This document shows positions 54,552 through 64,000 of a stretch of 64,000 nucleotides of DNA, in pieces (position 1 is the first letter of the stretch; every line of letters starts with the position of its first letter). The notes under the pieces were generated by a model. The model saw nothing but the letters and a program-made list of their open reading frames with translations. It was not told the DNA's origin and searched no databases. The DNA lies in contig PNMZ01000002.1 of NCBI GenBank assembly GCA_013823945.1, forward strand, positions 558,001 to 622,000, given 5' to 3'. Origin of the DNA: a bacterium. Lineage in GTDB: Bacteria; Armatimonadota; Fimbriimonadia; Fimbriimonadales; Fimbriimonadaceae. The translations under genes and the position numbers were made by a program.

Positions 54552-55748
54552 TTAATGCCGGTTCGCTATCGCATTTGCTTCTTCGGGATAGCCCCGAATG
54601 TTCAAAATCGTATGGGCTCCCATACCGGCCAAAGCTCCTCCCAATATCCAAATCGAAGGCACGAAACCCGCAAGTGGTATCAAAAGAATCATAAACCCTG
54701 TCGCCAAATTATGAGGCATCGTAAAGTTCTGATTGAGTTGCCGAACCTCTTTCGTCACGGTCGAATTGTAGAAAACGTGCATCATAACCGCAACAATCGC
54801 CGCTGCTACCGGCAGAATAAACGCCTCAAACCCCTTCAAAACATCGAGAGGATGAACAACAACTCGCTCAACTCCGAGTGCGATCAACACGATTCCACCA
54901 TGAAGCGGCAAATGTCCATACAGCCATGCCCTGTACCGATTCACATCATCTGATGACTTCGGCACTCGGTGCTCCGCCGCCCCGACCCCATCAAAATAAA
55001 CCCACCAAATTGTGCAGGCCAGCATCAACCCCATAACTGCCGCAACTGCCGCCGGAAGTGTCCATTCCATCCCCGTGAGCGTTCCGACCGTCGCAATCAC
55101 AGCTTCTCCCAAAACAATAATAGTGAACAATCCAAAACGCTCAGGCGTATGCATCGGGTGTGGCGGATACTTCACTCCCATTTCGCGACAAAAATTCGGA
55201 GTCCAAAAATCCACCAACATCCCCAAAATCCAGAGTCCATACCGAAATGGCGAAGGCACAGCTAGCGACAAAAGCCACAGCCCAATCGCCAGCAAGAAGC
55301 CCCTTGAGTAAATCATCGTCAAGGGACGTGCCTCGGGGATATGCCGCCCGGCAAACCAATATTCGACCACTAACACTCCTCGAAGCAATCCATAACAAAC
55401 CACGAACCCCGTGACATCGCCGGCGAACGCTTTCGGAATGCTCGTCGCCATGAAGCCCAATACGATGATCTGAAAAAAGCTGGACAGCCGGTGACTCAAA
55501 TCATCCGTATCAAACCGGGAAAGATAAAACACCTGACCAATCCACGCCCACCAAATCGGAATAAATATCAGTCCAAACCGAATCAAAGTATCAAAATCGT
55601 GTGACTTGGCGAGTTCAACCGAAACTCGGCCCAAAACCGCTACAAAAGCTAAATCAAAAAATAGCTCAAGCCAACTTGCGTGCCGTTCCGGATTCTCCTC
55701 GTGATTCCGCAAAACAGGCACCCGCATCGCACTTTTGAAAAAATTCAT
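54552..55748 (-). CDS. Low temperature requirement protein A (LtrA) family membrane protein
   Basis: About 398 residues from ATG 55748, though ATG 55769 is possible; the longest frame, from 55847, would overlap the divergent TerC gene. The family mark is 'RHASWLELFFDLAFVAVLGRVS' (about residues 20-41), followed by about ten membrane helices with 'FTIIVLGEAVIATVGT' in the middle. LtrA proteins are multi-pass membrane proteins of unknown biochemical function, first linked to growth at low temperature in Listeria. It stands alone, divergent from TerC. Confidence 0.85.
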   Translation of the reverse strand: MNFFKSAMRVPVLRNHEENPERHASWLELFFDLAFVAVLGRVSVELAKSHDFDTLIRFGLIFIPIWWAWIGQVFYLSRFDTDDLSHRLSSFFQIIVLGFMATSIPKAFAGDVTGFVVCYGLLRGVLVVEYWFAGRHIPEARPLTMIYSRGFLLAIGLWLLSLAVPSPFRYGLWILGMLVDFWTPNFCREMGVKYPPHPMHTPERFGLFTIIVLGEAVIATVGTLTGMEWTLPAAVAAVMGLMLACTIWWVYFDGVGAAEHRVPKSSDDVNRYRAWLYGHLPLHGGIVLIALGVERVVVHPLDVLKGFEAFILPVAAAIVAVMMHVFYNSTVTKEVRQLNQNFTMPHNLATGFMILLIPLAGFVPSIWILGGALAGMGAHTILNIRGYPEEANAIANRH

Positions 55749-55810
55749 GCCGTGACAATTAAACCGCATCGAAACCCCATGCCCGCCCCGTCTAGTATCC
55801 TTAGTTACAC

Positions 55811-56590
55811 ATGGAATGGCTGACCCAACCTGAAACCCTCGTCGCATTTTTAACCCTCCTCGTTTTAGAAATTGTTCTCGGAATTGATAACATCATTTTC
55901 ATTTCCATCCTCAGTGCAAAACTTCCCGAGGAGCAGCGCAAAAAAGCCCGTCAACTTGGACTTGCCGCCGCCCTCATCACCCGTCTTCTCTTACTCCTCT
56001 CACTTGGCTGGGTCATGACCCTCACCAAACCCATTCAGTTCGGTGGCAATGATCTCGTCATCGGCTCATTTGAAGCCACCGGAAAAAACCTCATCCTGCT
56101 TTTCGGTGGTCTTTTCCTGATCTGGAAAGCCGTTAAGGAAATTCACCACAAACTCGAGGGCCACGGCGAAGCAAAATCAAGTGCCGCCGCCGTCACATTC
56201 TCAAGCGTAATCATCCAAATCATGATCCTTGATATCGTCTTTTCCCTTGATAGCGTCATCACCGCCGTCGGAATGGTCAAGCACGTTGAAATCATGATCG
56301 CTGCCGTCGTTGTTGCCGTCGGAGTCATGCTCGCATTTGCCAATCCAATCGCCGACTTCGTTGAAAAGCATCCCTCCATTAAGATTCTTGCTCTTGCCTT
56401 CCTCATCATGATCGGCGTGAACCTCGTCGCCGAATCCATGCACTACAAAATCCCTAAAGGCTATACCTATTTCAGCATGGCTTTCGCCACCATCGTTGAA
56501 CTCATCAACATTCGCGTGAGCCGCAAGCACAGCCCCGTTAAGCTCAACCAAGACCCGATCATCGCCGAGAATCAACCAACAGATGGTTAA
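55811..56590 (+). CDS. TerC-family integral membrane protein
   Basis: A 259-residue protein with about seven membrane helices. The first holds 'LEIVLGIDNIIFISIL' with the acidic residues shared by TerC proteins; 'QIMILDIVFSLDSVITAVGMV' is the second half of the internal repeat. TerC proteins are linked to metal (Mn, tellurite) handling. It overlaps the ABC ATPase gene by 8 bases. I cannot say from sequence which metal is involved. Confidence 0.9.
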   Translation: MEWLTQPETLVAFLTLLVLEIVLGIDNIIFISILSAKLPEEQRKKARQLGLAAALITRLLLLLSLGWVMTLTKPIQFGGNDLVIGSFEATGKNLILLFGGLFLIWKAVKEIHHKLEGHGEAKSSAAAVTFSSVIIQIMILDIVFSLDSVITAVGMVKHVEIMIAAVVVAVGVMLAFANPIADFVEKHPSIKILALAFLIMIGVNLVAESMHYKIPKGYTYFSMAFATIVELINIRVSRKHSPVKLNQDPIIAENQPTDG

Positions 56591-57326
56591 TACCAGCCAC
56601 CTGACCAAGGTTTTCACTGACGGCAAAAAGAAGATCACTGCCGTCAACTCCGTAGACTTCCACGCCGAGCCGGGCCAAATCCATGCCCTCCTCGGAGTCA
56701 ACGGAGCCGGAAAAACCACCCTCCTCCGGATGCTCAGCACGGTGATTCGCCCTACCTCGGGCACTGCAACCCTCAACAACTTCGATATCCACAAAAATGC
56801 TGCCCAGGTCAGGGAGTCAATTGGCTTTCTCAGCACCTCAACTGCCCTATATGGACGACTGACCGGAAGAGAAATGCTTGATTATTTCGGCGGACTCTAC
56901 GGATTCTCTGGATCGGAACTCAAAGAGCGAGTTCAAGCCGCAATTGCCCAAACTCAAGCCGAAGAGTTCTGCGACCAACTCTGCGATCGCCTGTCCACCG
57001 GGCAAAAGCAACGGATTTCGATCGCCCGATCAATCATTCACAATCCGCCCATTCTCTTCCTCGACGAACCAACTGCCGGACTAGATATCCTCGCCGCACA
57101 AACTGTCCTAACCTTCATCGAAACCGCACGTGACCAAGGCAAAACAATCATTTTCAGCACCCATATCATGAACGAAGTTGAGCGTCTCGCCGAACGGATC
57201 ACGGTCATCCATCAAGGTGAAGTCAAAGGAACCGGCACGCTCACTGATCTCAAATCTACAACCGGAACAACTACCGCCGAACAGATGTTCCTCTCATTAA
57301 TCTCACCCCAAGAGGCACATGCATGA
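56583..57326 (+). CDS. ABC-2 type transporter ATP-binding protein (NatA-like)
   Basis: A 247-residue ATPase. Walker A is 'LLGVNGAGKTTLLRML' (about 36-51), the signature is 'LSTGQKQRISIARSI' (about 138-152), and Walker B is 'PPILFLDEPTAGLDILA' (about 157-173), with a His switch in 'IIFSTHIMNEVERLAE'. It overlaps TerC upstream (8 bases) and the permease downstream (ATGA). NatA-type pairs export Na+ or drugs; the substrate is not evident here. Confidence 0.94.
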   Translation: MVNTSHLTKVFTDGKKKITAVNSVDFHAEPGQIHALLGVNGAGKTTLLRMLSTVIRPTSGTATLNNFDIHKNAAQVRESIGFLSTSTALYGRLTGREMLDYFGGLYGFSGSELKERVQAAIAQTQAEEFCDQLCDRLSTGQKQRISIARSIIHNPPILFLDEPTAGLDILAAQTVLTFIETARDQGKTIIFSTHIMNEVERLAERITVIHQGEVKGTGTLTDLKSTTGTTTAEQMFLSLISPQEAHA

Positions 57327-58516
57327 CCACTGGCACCGGAACCAAGCAAGTGTTCCTGAAGGAGCTGCGGGAAATGGCCCGTGACCGACGTGTGCTCCAA
57401 GCCAGTCTCATCATGCCCATATTTGTCATTGCGCTCTTCGTCTTCGTCATGGGCGTGGTCCAGCGAGCAGTTACCGAAAAGCCAGAAGTCCGCATAGCCA
57501 TCGTGGGTGTAACTTTCATCGATCTCAAAGAACAATTCCCCGATCTCAACACCTCCAACATCGACCTTGTTCCGACTTTTGCTGAAGGCACCGCTCTTGT
57601 CGAGGAAAAGGCCGCTCAACTTGTAATCGAAACGACATTGAGAACGGATGACGACGGAATTACAATAACCGTCCACCGTGTCGGATACATCGATTCCGAT
57701 CCCCTTGCCTCGCTCGCCCTCGCCGAACTCAAATCTCAAGTCAACGCCCGAAATCTAGAAAACATCAAGACCGTTCTCCAAGAAAACAATCTCCCCGCTG
57801 GCTTGACCGAAGCCGAGCAAGTCCAACCGGAAAACCTCGGTAAAGATGAAGGCTTAGCTGGATCATCCATCGTTTCACTCTTGCCCTATCTCATCGTTTT
57901 ATGGGCATTCTACGGCGGAATGAGCGTCGTTGCCGACCTCGTCGCCGGTGAAAAAGAACGCGGCACAATGGAAACCTTGATGGTCAGTCCCGTACGGAGA
58001 GCTGCTGTCGCCCTCGGCAAAATCCTTGCTCTCATGGTCGTCTGTTTCATCGGGAGTTTGACCACGCTTGCTGGTGTGTTTATCGCCGGATCAATCAAAT
58101 CCCCCCTGACCGAAAACTTATTTCCCACCGGACTTAGTCTTGGACTCGATGCAATCCTTTTCAGTATCATCACGCTCGTCACACTGGTCGCATTTTTCGC
58201 CAGCATGATGGTCAGCATATGTGCCTACGCCCGTAACATTCGAGAAGCTCAAACCTACCTCGGACTGCTTAGCTTCATCATTATCATGCCCGCAATTTTC
58301 AGCCAGATCATCGGATTCACCGGGTTAGAACGCGCAACATGGGTGCTGTGGACTCCCGTACTCAATACTGCACTCGCTATCAAAGACCTCATCCTCGGAA
58401 GCGCAACCATCAGCCAACTCGGACCAGTTTGGACAGTAAATCTCGTCCTCGCCAGCTATTTCCTTTGGAGCTCTATCAAACAATTCCGAAAAGAAGAAAT
58501 CGTTCTGAGAGTTTAG
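57323..58516 (+). CDS. ABC-2 type transporter permease (NatB-like)
   Basis: A 397-residue membrane protein. The first helix (about 25-48) is followed by a large extracytoplasmic loop of about 120 residues, then five or six helices from about residue 180 ('SSIVSLLPYLIVLWAFYGGMSVVADLVAGEKERGTMETLMVSPV'), the last being typical of ABC-2 permeases. It is the partner of the ATPase, with which it overlaps by ATGA. The gene end overlaps the convergent fliD gene by 4 bases. The exported substrate is unknown. Confidence 0.92.
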   Translation: MTTGTGTKQVFLKELREMARDRRVLQASLIMPIFVIALFVFVMGVVQRAVTEKPEVRIAIVGVTFIDLKEQFPDLNTSNIDLVPTFAEGTALVEEKAAQLVIETTLRTDDDGITITVHRVGYIDSDPLASLALAELKSQVNARNLENIKTVLQENNLPAGLTEAEQVQPENLGKDEGLAGSSIVSLLPYLIVLWAFYGGMSVVADLVAGEKERGTMETLMVSPVRRAAVALGKILALMVVCFIGSLTTLAGVFIAGSIKSPLTENLFPTGLSLGLDAILFSIITLVTLVAFFASMMVSICAYARNIREAQTYLGLLSFIIIMPAIFSQIIGFTGLERATWVLWTPVLNTALAIKDLILGSATISQLGPVWTVNLVLASYFLWSSIKQFRKEEIVLRV

Positions 58517-60738
58517 CGAGCATTCAAGATCGAAGAAAGTTGAGAACCTTGGGAATTCGCACGGCTGATCGCTTCTTCCATCGCCGCAAACCGCAATCGC
58601 AAAGTTTGTTCTCGCAATTCAATCTGAGCGTTCAATCGGTCGATTCGCTCCTGCAAATCCTCAACTTGATCAGTGATGCTGTTATCAACTGTCGTCAGCA
58701 AGCCATTGACCGAATCAGTAAAGGAGCTCACTCGGTTACTCATCAGCCCGCTCATTCCTCGATTAAACACAAACGATCCAATGGAACCTGTTGCCGTACC
58801 CGTATATCGAATTTGCAACCCGTCCGTGTTTGCGTTACCTGTATTCCCTAGCAAAAATTGGCCATTCCCCGTCGCTGCTTCACCATTGATCGTGCCCGCT
58901 ACGTTCAACCCCGCAACCGCCGTTCCACCGGTTGTTCCGAGTCCTGAATTGTCTGCGCCTTCTGCCAAGTTGCTGGTCACGGCAAAGTTGCCCGACGTCC
59001 CAAACCGCTTACTCTCAAGTCTGAGAGACCCTCCTGAATCAGAAGCTGTAACCAAATCCTTGAGCCGACTGTCACTGTTAATCTGACTTACCAGACTCGC
59101 GAGGTTCGTCCCCGCTGAAATTGTTAAGTTAATTGTTGACGACCCGAAAAGTGTTCCTGAGAATGCCAGGGTTTCTCCTCCTGCGTGAGGAGAGCTAAAA
59201 GCATTAAGTGCCGTCACCGATGCCTTCGTCGCCGCTTGAGTGATGTTCACTCCAAATCCCGACGGCCCGGATCCCAAAGACTTGTTCCCACTGCTAACAT
59301 AGCTGATCTCCGAATTTGCACTTGATCCCGTCGCCATCATCAGATTTTTCAAATCACTCAAGTTGTTGGTGATTGCCGCATCTAACTTCGATTCATCAAG
59401 CTCAATCTTTCCCTTATCATCCAAACTAAAACCAATATCCGCAAGATTTTTGAGCGATCCAGTTCCCACATTGCTAAACAGAAGCGTATTCAAACTCGAC
59501 TCAACTTGTGCAGCATTGGAATCGCCAAACAAGGGCCCCGATTGAAATGTTTCGTTATTGAACTGAGAATTGTCCCGTATGTAGCCAATGACGTCGTTGT
59601 ACGCTTTTTGGAATGCCTTGACCTTATCTTTAATCGCCGTGTTGTCGCGTGTCACCGCAATATCAGTCGTCCCAACTTTCTTCAAGTCAAGGGTCATCCC
59701 CCCGACTACGTTGGTAAGAGTGTTACTGGCTGAATTGATCGTCACCCCATCAATCTCTACTTGTGCATCGGAAGCTGTCGTGACCGGATTTGCCGTCCCA
59801 GCCTTGGTTATCCCGAGCACACCGAGCAGATTCCCCGGATCGGTATATGTCGATGGCCAACTTGTCGAGTTAATCTGAATTCGGGTCACATCAACTCCAT
59901 CAACCTTCTCAGTCACTAAGCTCGCCGTGTGATTCCCTGTCAAGTTGATCTTATCGGCGAGAGACTGCAAGGTATCTGTACTTAAGTTATAGGTAATGGC
60001 ATCTGAACCAAGAGTAAGCGTGCCAGAAGTAGTAGCCCCTGTCAAAGTGCCGAGCGTATCCGTTGAATTCTTAAATCCTGCTGACTTCGCAACGGAACCT
60101 GTCAAGTCCCGCAAAGTCGAACTACCTGTAGTGAGTCCTAACGATTGAGCAATTCCCCCACTCACGTCGGCGAGCAAAATAGCATTACGCGCTCCCGTTT
60201 TTCCTCCGCCCAAAACCAAATAGGACTGACCAGTACCACCGTTGATCACGTTAGCTGAAACCCCAACGTTCAACCCATTGATCTTGGAGGCAATCGCGGT
60301 CAAAGAGTCACCTGCCACAACGTCAAGCGATTTGCCATTGACCATGAACGATCCAGCCAATCCAAGCGCATCCGACGTACTCGAAAATGCCGAACTCGTC
60401 ATCTTGTCAGCGCGGGCAATTGCCAAAACATCAATCCCATAGTTACCGGGAACTGCAGCATCGGTGACCGTTGCCGTCGCAATGGTAGTATCGCCACTCG
60501 AAACTTTGTTTGGCTGGAAACTAGAAGCAATGTTCAGCGAAGAAGCCGCCGAATTGAGCCCATTCAATGTGGATTTGAACTGACCATAAATCGTTTGACG
60601 CGCCGAAAGCTGGGCTTGTTGAGCTTGCAATCTCTGAACAGGAAATTGCTCCAGCCGGATCATCTGTGAGATGATGCTGTCAACATCAATTCCCGAGGCC
60701 AAACCCGAAAATCGAACTCCTGTTCCGCTAATGCTCAT
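58513..60738 (-). CDS. fliD: Flagellar filament capping protein FliD (HAP2)
   Basis: A 741-residue protein, longer than E. coli FliD (about 470). The N-terminal FliD_N signature is 'GVRFSGLASGIDVDSIISQMI' (residues 6-26), and the C-terminal coiled coil ('TDQVEDLQERIDRLNAQIELREQTLRLRFAAMEEAISRANSQGSQLSSIL') is typical of FliD_C. The long variable centre is Gly/Ser/Thr-rich. It forms the cap under which flagellin assembles. GGAG lies 9 bases before the ATG. It is downstream of the chemotaxis genes on the same strand. Confidence 0.93.
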   Translation of the reverse strand: MSISGTGVRFSGLASGIDVDSIISQMIRLEQFPVQRLQAQQAQLSARQTIYGQFKSTLNGLNSAASSLNIASSFQPNKVSSGDTTIATATVTDAAVPGNYGIDVLAIARADKMTSSAFSSTSDALGLAGSFMVNGKSLDVVAGDSLTAIASKINGLNVGVSANVINGGTGQSYLVLGGGKTGARNAILLADVSGGIAQSLGLTTGSSTLRDLTGSVAKSAGFKNSTDTLGTLTGATTSGTLTLGSDAITYNLSTDTLQSLADKINLTGNHTASLVTEKVDGVDVTRIQINSTSWPSTYTDPGNLLGVLGITKAGTANPVTTASDAQVEIDGVTINSASNTLTNVVGGMTLDLKKVGTTDIAVTRDNTAIKDKVKAFQKAYNDVIGYIRDNSQFNNETFQSGPLFGDSNAAQVESSLNTLLFSNVGTGSLKNLADIGFSLDDKGKIELDESKLDAAITNNLSDLKNLMMATGSSANSEISYVSSGNKSLGSGPSGFGVNITQAATKASVTALNAFSSPHAGGETLAFSGTLFGSSTINLTISAGTNLASLVSQINSDSRLKDLVTASDSGGSLRLESKRFGTSGNFAVTSNLAEGADNSGLGTTGGTAVAGLNVAGTINGEAATGNGQFLLGNTGNANTDGLQIRYTGTATGSIGSFVFNRGMSGLMSNRVSSFTDSVNGLLTTVDNSITDQVEDLQERIDRLNAQIELREQTLRLRFAAMEEAISRANSQGSQLSSILNAR

Positions 60739-60822
60739 TGTGTTACTCCAAAGTTCAAGTCACCAAGCCAAATCTTCGGCTTCATGCCTGACCATTCATC
60801 CTGTTATTCCTTTCAGCTTTTC

Positions 60823-61695
60823 CTACATCACGCCCAACATATCTTTCGCCAATTCAACCTGCTCTGCCGTTTTCTGCTTCAGACCTTCGTACTGATCCTC
60901 ATTGAAGCCGAGCCACAACCGAGCTTTTGCATCAACCGGACTGGGCGTTCCCACAATTTCTTTCGGAGCCAATTCGTTTGCAATCGCATCCGCGATGTGG
61001 GCACAGAACACTCCATCTTTCGGCACCGTTCCATCCGGAATGATGTCGTGCTGAGAAATCATCTCAATCAATCCTTCAGGGAAATTCCACTTCTCCGCCA
61101 AGATTCCCCCCAACTGAGCATGAGTCACACCCAAAATCCGTGCCTCAACCGATTCCAAATGCTCACCACGATTAATTGACTCCTTCAAAACTTCCATGTA
61201 CGGCAAGTTGAAGAGCGTAAAGAGGAACAGCCGACCCACGTCGTGCAGCAAACCGCCAATAAATATTGTTTCGATATCCTTCTTCGGCAAACCTTTTGCT
61301 TTCGCAATTGATTCCGCACAAGTCGCCGAAGCAAACGAATGCTGCCAAAACGCTTTCTGCGTTTCCAAAATACGAGGTGATGGAGAATTGAGAGCGTTCA
61401 AAACTCCAATGCTCATCACCAAGTTCCGAACCTGGTGCATTCCCAAAATCGCAATCGTCTGGTTGACATTCACAATCTGCCGAGGCAAACCAAAATACGC
61501 GGAGTTCACAACCTTCAAGAGCTTAGTTGTGATCGCCGCATCCGCCATCAACATACTTTCAATCTCTGAGGTCGTCGCGGTCTCTTTCTCCGTCGCTTGA
61601 ACGACCTGCATAACAACGGTCGGCAGGGCGGGTAAGTCCACCATTGCCTTTTCGACATAACGTCGAAGGAGCATATTGTCTGCGCGAAGTGCCAT
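60823..61695 (-). CDS. HDOD-domain protein
   Basis: A 290-residue protein with an HDOD domain over most of its length: 'DLPALPTVVMQVVQATEKETATTSEIESMLMADAAITTKLLKVVNSAYFGLPRQIVNVNQTIAILGMHQVRNLVMSI' then 'LLHDVGRLF' (a kept HD pair, H-D). HDOD proteins are signalling proteins, many without catalysis, often next to chemotaxis or two-component genes. Its position between cheA (18 bases upstream) and fliD suggests a link to motility control. Confidence 0.9.
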   Translation of the reverse strand: MALRADNMLLRRYVEKAMVDLPALPTVVMQVVQATEKETATTSEIESMLMADAAITTKLLKVVNSAYFGLPRQIVNVNQTIAILGMHQVRNLVMSIGVLNALNSPSPRILETQKAFWQHSFASATCAESIAKAKGLPKKDIETIFIGGLLHDVGRLFLFTLFNLPYMEVLKESINRGEHLESVEARILGVTHAQLGGILAEKWNFPEGLIEMISQHDIIPDGTVPKDGVFCAHIADAIANELAPKEIVGTPSPVDAKARLWLGFNEDQYEGLKQKTAEQVELAKDMLGVM

Positions 61696-61713
61696 TTTTG
61701 TGTAGTCCTTTTC

Positions 61714-63798
61714 TTATCCTCGGTCGTTTTTCACGATTCCATTAATGTCCGCAATAAGTGCGACATTGCCATCACCCAAAATTGTTGCGCCACTTACTCC
61801 TGGGACATCCCCGCAGAAGCGGCTGAGCGACTTAATCACAACTTCTTGCTCCCCAACGAGTCGATCCACGATCAACCCCATCCGCTGTTCGGCCAATCCA
61901 ACGATCACAACATAAAACGAATCGGGGGTTTTATAGTCGCCCTGAATCCCAAACACCTCTCTCATCCGTACCAAGGGGGTAGTGACTCCACGAATCACAA
62001 CGACTTCCTTCTGGTTAATGTGCTGAATCTCTTTGTTATCTATCAGCAAGGTCTCGACCACGCTGCCAAGAGGCAAAACGAAAACCGTCTCCGCAACATT
62101 GACCAGCAGGCCACGGATGATCGCTAATGTGAGCGGCAGACGCAGACTAAATCGCGTACCTTCTCCAACAACCGATTCCAGGTCAATCAATCCGCCCAGC
62201 TTTTGAATATTGCTTCGGACAATATCCATCCCAACCCCTCGGCCAGAGACTTCACTCACCTCCGCTGCCGTACTCAAACCGCTGTGGAAGATGAACTGCA
62301 AAGCTTCCTTATCACTGAGTTTTGCGGCAGCATCAGCTGTAACCAATCCCGCTTCAACCGCCTTTTGCTTGACCCGCTCCGTGTTAATCCCTTTCCCATC
62401 GTCTCGTATTTCAATGACAATGTGATTTTCCTGGTGCTTTGCCGAAACCGTAACCGTTCCAGAGCGAGGCTTACCAACCTGCTCACGCTCATCAGGCATT
62501 TCAACTCCGTGGTCAACACTGTTTCGTAGAATGTGGAGCAGCGGGTCACCAATAACCTCAATCACACTTCGATCAAGCTCTGTTTCACCCCCGATCAAAT
62601 CAAGCTTAATCTCCTTATTGAGCTTTTGCGCTAAATCTCGGACAACTCGCGGAAAACGATTAAACACTGTCTCAATCGGCAACATCCTAGCCTTCATGAT
62701 CTGATCTTGAAGGTCACTTGTGATGCGAGCAATATGGCTTACCGTCTCACCCAGGTCGTCAACCTGACGGTCAGTGTAGCGCAACGCCAAGTCAGCCCCG
62801 ATTTGGGCGATCCGGGTCCGGTCAATAACCAGTTCCCCAACGAGATTCATCAAGTTGTCCAGTCGAGCAACATCCACCCGGACGGTCTGGCCAGAATCAC
62901 CTTTTCGCGCCGTACCACTGTTTGCCGACTGAGCCGCGGTTAAAGCGGCAGCAACAGGCTGAGCAGAAAGCACCTCATCGCTCGCTATCACCTCAAGCTT
63001 CGGCTTATCCATAACCGGAGCATCCTTCAAATCACCCCATATGCCAAACTCATAAGCCTCAACCTCACCAATTCCGTCAAATTTCGCTTTGAGCTCCCCA
63101 AACTCAGTTTCACTCGTAAAAACAAGCTCAAAATCTTGATCAAACTGCTCTTCTTCCAAAGCTTCTTGATCTGGACAACAAACCAATATCTCACCCGCTT
63201 CTTGGGCGATTGATACTGCCATAAAGGCTCTGACAAATTTCATCACGCAGTCGTCCGCGAGCCGAAACTGAACATGATAAACTGCACCCGCATCTTTCGC
63301 TGCCTCCAGTGCATCATGCAGATCTTCCGAAACTTGCGTCGGGAAGGGTAAACCGCTTCCTGTACCACTGGTAACTTCGGACGCGACAGCCAAGCCTCCT
63401 CCAATTCCTTGGCCAGACAAAATTTCCTGGAGGCATTTAACGAGTTCACCGCACTCCGCAGTGTCGCCTTCTCCTGATCGGATCGAATCCATCATTCCCG
63501 CCAAGGTATCAACGCAGGCAAGCAAACTGTTGGCAATGTGCGTTGTGACAGCAATCGTATGATTCCGAAGCTGATCTAAAACATTCTCCATTTCATGCGT
63601 TAGCTCCGCAAAATGAGAAAAGCCCATTGCCCGGCTACTTCCCTTCAGGGTATGCGCTGCCCGGAAGATAATCTGCATGCGTTCGTCGCTCGGATCAGAC
63701 TCCAACTTGAGCAACTCCTGCTCAAGAATCTCGATTTGTTCCTCTCCTTCCTGGAGGAACAAATCCGTATACTGCGACATGTCAAGTTCGGCACTCAT
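61714..63798 (-). CDS. cheA: Chemotaxis sensor kinase CheA
   Basis: A 694-residue kinase. HPt (P1) with the phospho-accepting H49 in 'IIFRAAHTLKGSSRAMGF'; a spacer region; the dimerisation domain at about 310 ('VRVDVARLDNLMNLVGELVIDRTRI'); the ATPase domain with 'PLLHILRNSVDHGVEMPDERE' (N box) and 'SEVSGRGVGMDIVRSNIQKLGG' (G box); and a C-terminal CheW-like domain ('LGSVVETLLIDNKEIQHINQKEVVVIRG'). It phosphorylates CheY and CheB. The stop of the cheW gene lies 20 bases upstream of its ATG, so cheW-cheA-HDOD are probably one operon. Confidence 0.96.
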   Translation of the reverse strand: MSAELDMSQYTDLFLQEGEEQIEILEQELLKLESDPSDERMQIIFRAAHTLKGSSRAMGFSHFAELTHEMENVLDQLRNHTIAVTTHIANSLLACVDTLAGMMDSIRSGEGDTAECGELVKCLQEILSGQGIGGGLAVASEVTSGTGSGLPFPTQVSEDLHDALEAAKDAGAVYHVQFRLADDCVMKFVRAFMAVSIAQEAGEILVCCPDQEALEEEQFDQDFELVFTSETEFGELKAKFDGIGEVEAYEFGIWGDLKDAPVMDKPKLEVIASDEVLSAQPVAAALTAAQSANSGTARKGDSGQTVRVDVARLDNLMNLVGELVIDRTRIAQIGADLALRYTDRQVDDLGETVSHIARITSDLQDQIMKARMLPIETVFNRFPRVVRDLAQKLNKEIKLDLIGGETELDRSVIEVIGDPLLHILRNSVDHGVEMPDEREQVGKPRSGTVTVSAKHQENHIVIEIRDDGKGINTERVKQKAVEAGLVTADAAAKLSDKEALQFIFHSGLSTAAEVSEVSGRGVGMDIVRSNIQKLGGLIDLESVVGEGTRFSLRLPLTLAIIRGLLVNVAETVFVLPLGSVVETLLIDNKEIQHINQKEVVVIRGVTTPLVRMREVFGIQGDYKTPDSFYVVIVGLAEQRMGLIVDRLVGEQEVVIKSLSRFCGDVPGVSGATILGDGNVALIADINGIVKNDRG

Positions 63799-63818
63799 AT
63801 TTCTCTATTCCCAACAAC

Positions 63819-64000
63819 TCATGCCGCGAGGGCAAAATCCAAATCAAGCAAAGTAATCAATCGATCATTGGTTTTCGCAACCGCCCTGACAAACTGATTG
63901 TCCGGATCACTCACCAAAGCAGGAGTTTTATCAATTTGCTCTCCCTGCAGAGTCAAAACTTCTGTAACTGCATCAACTACAACCCCAATCTGCCCCGATT
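63819..64000 (-). CDS. cheW: CheW-like chemotaxis adaptor, C-terminal part (5' end outside window)
   Basis: A frame running in from the right edge on the minus strand and ending in TGA at 63819-63821. The last residues read 'GQIGVVVDAVTEVLTL', then 'IDKTPALVSDPDNQFVRAVAKTNDRLITLLDLDFAL', which is the end of a CheW domain (VVDxVxEV and LITLLD). It couples receptors to CheA. cheA follows 20 bases downstream. About 60 residues are in the window. Confidence 0.85.
   Translation of the reverse strand, partial: SGQIGVVVDAVTEVLTLQGEQIDKTPALVSDPDNQFVRAVAKTNDRLITLLDLDFALAA

Overview
The window reads as an ordinary, tightly packed chromosomal segment of a free-living, diderm, motile bacterium. The best guess is Armatimonadota, probably the Fimbriimonadia/Fimbriimonadales; this is inference from gene style only. 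The support is the form of the type II/IV pseudopilins (23-25 kb: a GFTLIELLVVIAIIAI signal followed by an FPVFAQAKE-type helix), a PEP-CTERM protein, an LptD/OstA-like outer-membrane protein, FliD and CheA, GH109-type oxidoreductases, and mid GC content. I see no rRNA, tRNA, CRISPR array, insertion sequence or prophage, and no gap over 300 bases without a gene.

Layout. 0-3 kb: the end of a DUF4397-like protein, an ECF sigma factor with a small partner, dnaN and a small exported protein. 3-9.7 kb: glycogen debranching enzyme, an LptD-like gene, and a second ECF sigma factor with a membrane-anchored partner and a membrane protein. 9.7-15 kb: glnD, two TrkA-type proteins and recJ. 15-17.7 kb (minus strand): a third ECF sigma, a putative anti-sigma and an HtrA-like PDZ protein that lacks catalytic residues. 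17.7-22 kb: dicarboxylate symporter, ribokinase, a VOC protein and glyA. 22-25 kb: PEP-CTERM protein, small lipoprotein and two divergent pseudopilins. 25-33 kb: a secreted metacaspase, a 1321-residue WD40/caspase protein and a DUF2339 membrane protein. 33-37.5 kb: groES-groEL behind a variant CIRCE operator, cysteine desulfurase and the primary sigma factor. 37.5-43 kb: a nucleotidyltransferase toxin-antitoxin-like pair, hisD, gltX, a GYF/TM2 protein and trpE. 43-49 kb: YggS-SepF, leuD, a DUF192 protein and nusA-ylxR-infB. 49-53 kb: FAH-family protein, M16 protease, sensor kinase and a decayed Phd/RelE pair. 53-58.5 kb: GH109-like oxidoreductase, LtrA, TerC and an ABC-2 exporter. 58.5-64 kb (minus strand): fliD, an HDOD gene, cheA and the end of cheW.

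How the genes work together. Regulation is prominent: three ECF sigma modules and the housekeeping sigma factor lie within 37 kb. The sigma/anti-sigma/pseudo-HtrA module looks like an envelope-stress circuit. The tandem caspase-fold genes share one promoter and lie 4 bases apart, so they are probably co-expressed; they are the most unusual part of the window. The nusA-ylxR-infB group is the conserved transcription/translation operon, here preceded by a possible attenuator and carrying a ylxR gene whose only plausible start codon is ATT. Many genes are coupled by 1-14 base overlaps (ATGA, TTGA, GTGA, TAATG), and Shine-Dalgarno sequences are often weak, so several starts given here are judgement calls and are marked as such.
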